From JBBRHQ01 sp963815645 (lineage in GTDB: Bacteria > Actinomycetota > Thermoleophilia > Solirubrobacterales > 70-9): DNA of 64,000 nucleotides. A program made the translations under genes and the position numbers. Every line of letters starts with the position of its first letter. The first letter of the stretch is position 1. The stretch spans positions 1,488,001-1,552,000 of the forward strand of contig CAWFHL010000001.1 in assembly GCA_963815645.1 (NCBI GenBank). Reading direction: 5' to 3'. Positions 62,792 through 64,000 of the stretch are shown piece after piece. The notes beneath the pieces are model-generated. The model made no database searches, was not told the DNA's origin, and saw only the letters and a program-made list of their open reading frames with translations.

Positions 62792-64000
62792 TCAGTGAGC
62801 GCCCTCGCCGCGGATCATCGCCTGCGGGGTGCGCAGCAGGATCGCCAGATCGCCGGTGATCGAGACGTTGTCGAGGTAGTCGCGCTCCAGCGCGAGGCGC
62901 TCCTCGAAGCTCAGATCGCCTCGCCCGTAGACCTGCATCGGCCCGGTCACCCCGGGGCGTATCGAGAGCCGGGCCCGCTGGCGCTCGTCATAAAGAGCGA
63001 CGACCGCCTCCTCCTCGGGGCGGGGGCCGACCAGCGACATCTCGCCGCGCAGGACGTTTGCCAGCTGGGGCAGCTCGTCGAGGCTGGTGCGGCGAAGCAG
63101 CCGCCCGACCCGGGTCACCCGGGGGTCGTTGGCGATCTTAAAGGCGGGCTGATCGAGCGCTGAGAGGTCGACCAGCTCGGCGAGGCGCTCCTCGGCGTCG
63201 GGCACCATGGTGCGGAACTTGATCACGGTGAAGGGCAGCCCCATCCTCCCGGCGCGGCGCTGGCGGAAGAGGACCGGGCGGCCGCTGTCTAGGAGGATCA
63301 AGACCGAGATCGCCGCGAACAGCGGCAGGCAGAAGAAGATGGCCAGCGCCGAGACGACGACGTCGAGGACGCGCTTCAGCATCATCGTCGAGTGGGGGGG
63401 ATCTGAGAAGCGGAAGTCGAGCACCGGCAGCTCGGCGAGGCGGTTGAGCTCGATCCCCGGGCCCAGCAGGCCGTGGTGGCGGGGCAGGAAGGTCAGCCCC
63501 AGCCCCTCGCCCTTGCACTCCTCGATCAGCTGCTCGGCGGCGGCCTCGGTCATGTTCTCCTCGGTGACGATCACCCGCTCGACGTGATGGGCGCGGGCGA
63601 TCCGCGAGATCTCATCGGGGGCTCCCAGGCGCTTCAGCCCGCCGGCGTCGGGCATCGCGGCGGGGGAGAGGTAGCCGATCAGCGCCAGGTGGGTCTCGGG
63701 GTGGGTGGTCACCCGGCGGGCGATCAGCGCCGCCGGGGCGGGGGGGCCGATCACCACCGCGGTGGCCGGCCCGACCAGCCACTTCCAGCTGGAGCGCAGC
63801 AGCCCCCGCACCACCACGCAGCCCAGGAGCGCCCCCACCCCCAGGCCGATCGCCGCGGAGGCGCTCAGCGAGCCGGCCGGGGAGATCTCCAGCACCCCGT
63901 CGATCGCCAGCGTCCCCAGGATGGAGGCCGAGATCAGCGCCCCGAGCTCATCCAGGGTGCTGTGGCGGATGCGGCGGTGATCGTTGTCATAGAGCCCGTG
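62792..64000 (-). CDS. Polyprenyl glycosylphosphotransferase, copy 2 (5' end beyond window)
   Basis: Frame stays open to the window edge, so the N-terminal 70 or so residues lie outside. What is visible matches copy 1 with one amino-acid change, Val for Ile in the SGRPVLFRQ loop of the catalytic domain; the other two differences are synonymous. All catalytic motifs (VIKFRT, DELPQL, VGPRPEE) are intact. The stop is TGA instead of TAG. It closes the rhamnose operon region on the right. Confidence 0.88.
   Translation of the reverse strand, partial: HGLYDNDHRRIRHSTLDELGALISASILGTLAIDGVLEISPAGSLSASAAIGLGVGALLGCVVVRGLLRSSWKWLVGPATAVVIGPPAPAALIARRVTTHPETHLALIGYLSPAAMPDAGGLKRLGAPDEISRIARAHHVERVIVTEENMTEAAAEQLIEECKGEGLGLTFLPRHHGLLGPGIELNRLAELPVLDFRFSDPPHSTMMLKRVLDVVVSALAIFFCLPLFAAISVLILLDSGRPVLFRQRRAGRMGLPFTVIKFRTMVPDAEERLAELVDLSALDQPAFKIANDPRVTRVGRLLRRTSLDELPQLANVLRGEMSLVGPRPEEEAVVALYDERQRARLSIRPGVTGPMQVYGRGDLSFEERLALERDYLDNVSITGDLAILLRTPQAMIRGEGAH
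62794..64000 (-). repeat. Direct repeat, right copy (matches 53318-54524)
   Basis: At least 1,207 bases, same orientation as the left copy, cut by the window end. The pair flanks the O-antigen ligase-like gene, two GT2 genes and rmlADBC. Confidence 0.9.

Noticed and set aside
53318..64000. Composite transposon or insertion sequence formed by the direct repeats
   Set aside because: The repeats are sugar transferase genes; there is no transposase, terminal inverted repeat or target-site duplication.
1..64000. CRISPR array, prophage, integrase or toxin-antitoxin pair
   Set aside because: No short regularly spaced repeats and no phage, integrase or paired small toxin genes were seen on either strand.

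Overview
The DNA is very GC-rich, codes on both strands with short gaps, and uses many GTG starts. A single-chain PafB-PafC-type WYL regulator, a DtxR-type repressor and TAnnnT hexamers placed 6-10 bases before start codons all point to an actinobacterium. A deep lineage such as Thermoleophilia (Solirubrobacterales) is my best guess; that placement is inference.

Region 1 (1-13 kb) is mostly housekeeping: the end of sucD, a membrane sulfatase-like protein, an aminotransferase, a 57-residue protein, a DtxR-type repressor facing an SDR oxidoreductase, a HAD hydrolase facing folP (dihydropteroate synthase), an MrfA/YprA-type helicase coupled to folP, a LOG-like protein, a lipoprotein and a secreted GH15-like glycosidase. 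Region 2 (13-29.7 kb) holds tRNA-Phe, a secreted CARDB-like protein, a DUF805 protein, two genes truncated head to head, a zinc alcohol dehydrogenase, an FkbM methyltransferase facing a PhyH-type dioxygenase, a YhaM-like OB-HD nuclease, pafBC, a broken GT-C-like membrane protein, an MBL-fold / penicillin-acylase / PPOX operon and a secreted clan GH-A glycosidase.

Region 3 (29.7-64 kb) is a cell-surface polysaccharide locus. It holds three more PhyH dioxygenases in near tandem, two serine-acetyltransferase-like proteins, methyltransferases, many glycosyltransferases, a nucleotide-sugar epimerase, the Wzt/Wzm ABC exporter, an O-antigen-ligase-like protein, a complete rmlA-rmlD-rmlB-rmlC operon for dTDP-L-rhamnose, and two almost identical initiating sugar transferases 9,476 bases apart. 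Together these would build a rhamnose-containing glycan on a lipid carrier, decorate it and export it through Wzm/Wzt.

A caution on sequence quality: every gene from about 29.7 to 52.4 kb carries one or more frameshifts, although the protein stays recognisable in the next frame. The genes at 2.8-10 kb and 52.4-64 kb are clean. Such clustering looks more like uncorrected indels than real gene decay, so broken genes are given as single CDS entries with approximate break points. No CRISPR array, insertion sequence, integrase or prophage gene was found.
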